From Paenibacillus sp. JNUCC-31 (GTDB taxonomy: Bacteria; Bacillota; Bacilli; Paenibacillales; Paenibacillaceae): a stretch of DNA of 64,000 nucleotides. The notes beneath the pieces were generated by a model, which did not search any database, was not told the origin of the DNA, and saw only the letters and a program-made list of their open reading frames with translations. The position numbers were made by a program, and so were the translations under genes. Every line of letters starts with the position of its first letter. The stretch's first letter is position 1. The stretch lies in assembly GCF_014844075.1 (NCBI RefSeq), contig NZ_CP062165.1, forward strand, positions 3,162,001 to 3,226,000. The letters run 5' to 3'. Shown here in pieces: positions 60,620 through 64,000 of the stretch.

Positions 60620-62065
60620 ATGAGTAAGCAACAATTTAAAGATTATGGACTTGGCGAAGAAATCGTAAAAGCGCTGGATAGCCTGGGCTATGAAACCCCA
60701 ACGGAGGTTCAAACCAATGTTATTCCAGTCGCCCTTGAAAATAAAGATCTTGTGGTCAAATCCCAAACAGGCAGCGGGAAAACAGCCGCCTACGGCATTC
60801 CAGTCTGTGAGCTGGTAGATTGGAACGAAAATAAACCCCAGGCTTTGATACTCACGCCAACCCGCGAGCTGGCTTTGCAAGTCAACGAAGACATTACCAA
60901 TATCGGACGCTTTAAGCGTATTAAAGCAACCCCATTATACGGACAGTCTCCTTTTCATGTTCAAAAAGCCGAGTTAAAACAAAGAACACATGTCGCTGTA
61001 GGCACACCTGGACGGGTACTGGACCATATCGAACGCGGCACCCTGCCGCTGGATCGGATCTCTTACCTTGTCATTGACGAGGCGGATGAGATGCTGAATA
61101 TGGGCTTCATCGAGACGGTACAATCCATTATTCAAGCACTGCCTAGCGAGCGAGTGACGATGTTATTTTCCGCGACGTTCCCTGAAGATGTAGCCAAGCT
61201 GTCACGCAAATACATGAACAATCCGGTCGAGATTGAGATCAAGGCAAGTGGTCTTACCACAGCCACGATTGAACATGCCGTGATTCACGTGCCAGAGGTG
61301 AACAAAACGGCGCTGCTTCAAGACCTGTTTATTGTTGAAAATCCAGATAGCTGTATCGTGTTCTGTCGTACGCAGGAGAACGTGGATAAACTGTTCCGGG
61401 TCATGGCTGATCTCGATTATCCAGCGGATCGCATCCACGGAGGCATGGAACAAGATGAGCGCATCGAAGTGATGAATGCATTCAGAAGAGGACAATTCCG
61501 TTATCTGATTGCAACGGATGTAGCCGCCCGCGGGATTGATATCACGAATATTACCCATGTCATCAACTACGATATTCCTTTGGAAAAAGAGGGATACGTA
61601 CACCGTACAGGCCGTACGGGTCGCGCAGGTAAAACAGGTAAAGCCTTTACTTTTGTTACCCCGAAGGATGGCAGACGTCTGGCCGAGATCGAATCGTATA
61701 TCGGATTTGCAATTCCTGTTGTTAAAGCTCCTTCCGAGGATGCTGTGGACCGTCGCCGGGAAGAGTTCGAGAAGCGTTTGAAGATCGTGCCTGAACGTAA
61801 AAAGGACAAGCGTGAACAGTTGAACCAACAGATCATGAAGCTGAACTTCAACGGAGGCAAGAAAAAGAAACTTCGTGCGGTAGACTTCGTGGGCACCATC
61901 GCCAAGATTGAAGGCGTCACTGCAGACGACATCGGGATTATTACCATTCTGGATAATGTAACCGATGTGGAAATTCTGAACGGCAAAGGACCACTCGTGC
62001 TTGAGGTAATGCAGAATACAACGATCAAGAAAATGCAGCTCAAGGTTCGCAAAGGTCATAAATAG
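60620..62065 (+). CDS. dbpA: DEAD-box RNA helicase DbpA/YxiN
   Basis: This 481-residue helicase has Q motif, Walker A SQTGSGKT (about 49-56), [17 protein letters not shown] (about 155), SAT, and domain 2 motifs [32 protein letters not shown]-terminal RNA-binding domain (about 405-481: [20 protein letters not shown] ... [18 protein letters not shown]) is that of DbpA/YxiN, which recognises 23S rRNA hairpin 92 during ribosome assembly. Full length, all motifs present. Confidence 0.95.
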   Translation: MSKQQFKDYGLGEEIVKALDSLGYETPTEVQTNVIPVALENKDLVVKSQTGSGKTAAYGIPVCELVDWNENKPQALILTPTRELALQVNEDITNIGRFKRIKATPLYGQSPFHVQKAELKQRTHVAVGTPGRVLDHIERGTLPLDRISYLVIDEADEMLNMGFIETVQSIIQALPSERVTMLFSATFPEDVAKLSRKYMNNPVEIEIKASGLTTATIEHAVIHVPEVNKTALLQDLFIVENPDSCIVFCRTQENVDKLFRVMADLDYPADRIHGGMEQDERIEVMNAFRRGQFRYLIATDVAARGIDITNITHVINYDIPLEKEGYVHRTGRTGRAGKTGKAFTFVTPKDGRRLAEIESYIGFAIPVVKAPSEDAVDRRREEFEKRLKIVPERKKDKREQLNQQIMKLNFNGGKKKKLRAVDFVGTIAKIEGVTADDIGIITILDNVTDVEILNGKGPLVLEVMQNTTIKKMQLKVRKGHK

Positions 62066-62102
62066 ATTTTGAACCCGTGTAAATAGAGTATTATTCAATA
62101 AG

Positions 62103-62145
62103 GGATAGTGGCTTATTTTATAAGTCGACTATCCTCTTTTTTATA
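62103..62145 (+). terminator. Intrinsic terminator
   Basis: GGATAGT with GGCTTAT pairs with ATAAGTC and ACTATCC, followed by T-rich sequence. Confidence 0.75.
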
Positions 62146-62304
62146 TATTGAAATGAGATAAAAGCACTCGCTATCGCCGCTATATTCGGGATAAAGTTCC
62201 ATTTGTTCATCAGGGTACACATTGTTCACTTGTACAAGATTCCATTTTAATTACACTAAATATGTAAACGCTTCATAAAGGACCGATATTAGGAGGTGTG
62301 TGTA

Positions 62305-64000
62305 ATGGGCAACAGGAAAGCAGTCTGGATTCTGGTCTTCGCGCTCACGCTAACCATGTTTGGCCTTCATCCCGAACGGACCAGCGCGGCAAGCGTGACG
62401 ATCACCAACGGTTCCGATTGGCTGGATACTGCAGGCAACCCCATTCAGGCCAATAGCGGAAACATTCTGAAAGTCGGCAGTACGTATTATTGGTACGGCG
62501 AGCATGCGGTCAGCGGTAAGTTTGACAGCGTTAATGTCTATACTTCAACCGATCTGAAGAACTGGACGTTCAGCAATGCCATCCTGACCAAGGATTCGGC
62601 CACCGAGCTGGCCTCCAGCAAAATCGAACGTCCCAAAGTCATCTACAACGCCGCTACGAAGCAGTATGTGCTATGGGCGCATTACGAGAACGGCACAGAT
62701 TACAATCTGGGACGGGTGGCGGTAGCAACCAGCAGCACACCAAACGGTAAATTCACGTATGAGGGAAGTTTTCGGCCTTTGGATTACGAGTCACGCGACA
62801 TGACTGTTTTTGTAGATACAGACGGTACAGGTTATCTGATCACAGCATCCCGCAAGAATGGCGGGGCCAATGATACGATGGCTATTTTCAAAATGAACGC
62901 CAGCTATACCGGTGTGGAAGCCTTTGTGGGTTGGCAATTTGAGAATGCCTACCGGGAAGCTCCTGCCGTTGTGAAAAAGGGCAATCGCTACTACCTCTTC
63001 ACCTCCCAAGCTGCTGGCTGGTATCCGAATCAGGGCGCGTATGCAACCGCATCGTCCATGACAGGCACATGGTCCGCTCTCACACCTTATGGCAATCCAT
63101 CGGCCTTCGGCTCCCAGATCCATGATATTGCCACCATTACAGGCAGCAGCACCACATCCTATATTTATATGGGCGATCGCTGGAATCCACTCAATCTTGG
63201 TGAACATAAACATATCTGGCTTCCTTTAACCTTGAATGATTCAAACGGAACCGCCTCACTGGAATGGTACAAAGAGTGGAATATCGATGCTGTGACAGGC
63301 ACGGTAACGCCACCTGCTCTTGTTAATCACGCCCAAGGCAAAACAGCTACAGCCATCTCCACAGCCTCCGGCTCATCTGCATCCCATGTCAACGACGGCA
63401 ACTATCAGACTTCTTGGGCAGCATCGTCCAATACTTGGCCAGCCTGGTGGCAGGTCGATTTCGGCGCACCGAAGACCATTACGGAGATCGATATCTCCTG
63501 GTTTATGTATAAAGGCTCGGAAGGCTATTATAAGTACAAAATGGAGATCAGCAATGATGGCGTTAATTACTCCACGCTAGATCGAACCAGCAATACCACC
63601 TATGGGTTTACGACCGACGCTGTTCATTTTACCGCCCGTTATGTACGTATCAATATGGTCAACGCTGTTCTGTGGAACAATCCGGGTAACTGGTACACCC
63701 CAACCCTGCATGAGGTCAAAATGTTAGGCCCGGCAACACCTGATGCAACGAATTACAGCCGCTTCAGCTCCTTCAATTATCCGGATCGGTACATCCGTCA
63801 TTCCAACTTCACTGCACGGATCGACACGAACGTCTCACCTGTACTGGATTCCCAGTTCCGCGTTGTACCCGGCTTGGCCAGCTCTACAGGCATCTCACTG
63901 GAGTCCATCAATTTTCCGGGCTACTTTCTGAAGCGCAATGCCAGCAACAAAATCGTACTTGAGGCATACACGGATACCCCCGCCTATAAAGGAGATGCCA
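62305..64000 (+). CDS. Secreted GH43-type glycosidase with F5/8C and AbfB modules (3' end outside)
   Basis: The first 565 residues are visible. Signal peptide cleaved near TSAASV; a five-bladed GH43-like catalytic domain (about 35-335; SGNILKVGSTYYWYGEH, KIERPKVIYNAATKQYVLWA, DMTVFVDTDGTGYLI, REAPAVVKKGNRYYLFTS) similar to exo-beta-1,3-galactanases; an F5/8-type C (CBM32-like) domain (about 345-470; SWAASSNTWPAWWQVDFG); then an AbfB (CBM42-like) arabinose-binding module (SSFNYPDRYIRHSNF). It would trim arabinogalactan side chains outside the cell. AGGAGGTG before ATG 62305; a degenerate cre-like TGTAAACGCTTCA at 62263. Confidence 0.88.
   Translation, partial: MGNRKAVWILVFALTLTMFGLHPERTSAASVTITNGSDWLDTAGNPIQANSGNILKVGSTYYWYGEHAVSGKFDSVNVYTSTDLKNWTFSNAILTKDSATELASSKIERPKVIYNAATKQYVLWAHYENGTDYNLGRVAVATSSTPNGKFTYEGSFRPLDYESRDMTVFVDTDGTGYLITASRKNGGANDTMAIFKMNASYTGVEAFVGWQFENAYREAPAVVKKGNRYYLFTSQAAGWYPNQGAYATASSMTGTWSALTPYGNPSAFGSQIHDIATITGSSTTSYIYMGDRWNPLNLGEHKHIWLPLTLNDSNGTASLEWYKEWNIDAVTGTVTPPALVNHAQGKTATAISTASGSSASHVNDGNYQTSWAASSNTWPAWWQVDFGAPKTITEIDISWFMYKGSEGYYKYKMEISNDGVNYSTLDRTSNTTYGFTTDAVHFTARYVRINMVNAVLWNNPGNWYTPTLHEVKMLGPATPDATNYSRFSSFNYPDRYIRHSNFTARIDTNVSPVLDSQFRVVPGLASSTGISLESINFPGYFLKRNASNKIVLEAYTDTPAYKGDA

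Noticed and set aside
1..64000. CRISPR arrays, rRNA operons, complete insertion sequences
   Set aside because: No regularly spaced repeats, rRNA sequence or intact transposase with terminal repeats were seen on either strand.

Overview
The window looks like chromosomal DNA of a low-to-mid-GC, spore-forming, carbohydrate-degrading Firmicute, most likely Paenibacillus. This is inferred from strong AGGAGG ribosome sites with frequent TTG/GTG starts, an SLH-domain surface protein, several 'stalk'/copper-amine-oxidase-N-like secreted proteins, a T-box leader, a Spo0E-like phosphatase, many glycoside hydrolases and two parS-like sites. The parS-like sites suggest the window lies in the origin-proximal part of the chromosome. 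No rRNA, tRNA, CRISPR array or complete IS was seen.

Layout. 0-9.4 kb is an accessory zone of secreted and lipoprotein genes mixed with decaying genes: a DUF4385 stump fused to another broken ORF, an IS3-family remnant, a membrane-protein tail, a frameshifted metalloprotease and a TerF-like vWA pseudogene. 9.4-26.1 kb is mostly housekeeping and regulatory: an SDR/TetR divergent pair, an LLM flavin oxidoreductase, a methyltransferase behind a T-box leader, an ECF sigma/anti-sigma pair with its own ECF-type promoter, PhnA/YjdM, VanZ-RDD, a PnbA-like esterase, and a six-gene minus-strand cluster (two permeases and a binding protein of a Ugp-like ABC importer, then HAD phosphatase, SMR exporter and metallophosphoesterase) divergent from a GbsR-like regulator. 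26.2-31.9 kb holds the large FN3/SLH surface protein, a glycerate kinase with an apparent internal deletion, and a YiiX-like protein. 32-38.8 kb has CdsA, lipoproteins, a phage-type lysozyme, Ada and a PEP-mutase-like lyase.

40.5-43 kb holds a compact signalling island: a GntR-ABC operon, a Spo0E-like phosphatase and, just upstream of it, an XRE/TPR (RRNPP-type) receptor. The receptor's 3' end overlaps a 46-codon gene with a textbook export signal and a short C-terminal tail, the architecture of a quorum-sensing propeptide. 43-54.6 kb has an aldo/keto reductase, a diacylglycerol kinase-like protein, an LRR secreted protein, AraC + GH30, a GH10 xylanase with a cre site, an MFS transporter and a secreted 5'-nucleotidase with an SH3 tail.

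54.7-58.4 kb is the most unusual locus: a minus-strand operon of a GT4 glycosyltransferase, a CdtB-like nuclease with the cytolethal distending toxin catalytic residues, and a MACPF/perforin-like protein. None has an obvious signal peptide. It resembles a toxin locus (nuclease plus pore former plus sugar-modifying enzyme) and is the best candidate for an undescribed system. The window closes with a macrolide 2'-phosphotransferase homologue, a small lipoprotein, the DEAD-box helicase DbpA/YxiN and the 5' part of a GH43 + F5/8C + AbfB secreted enzyme. All family assignments come from reading translations by eye; no database search was run.
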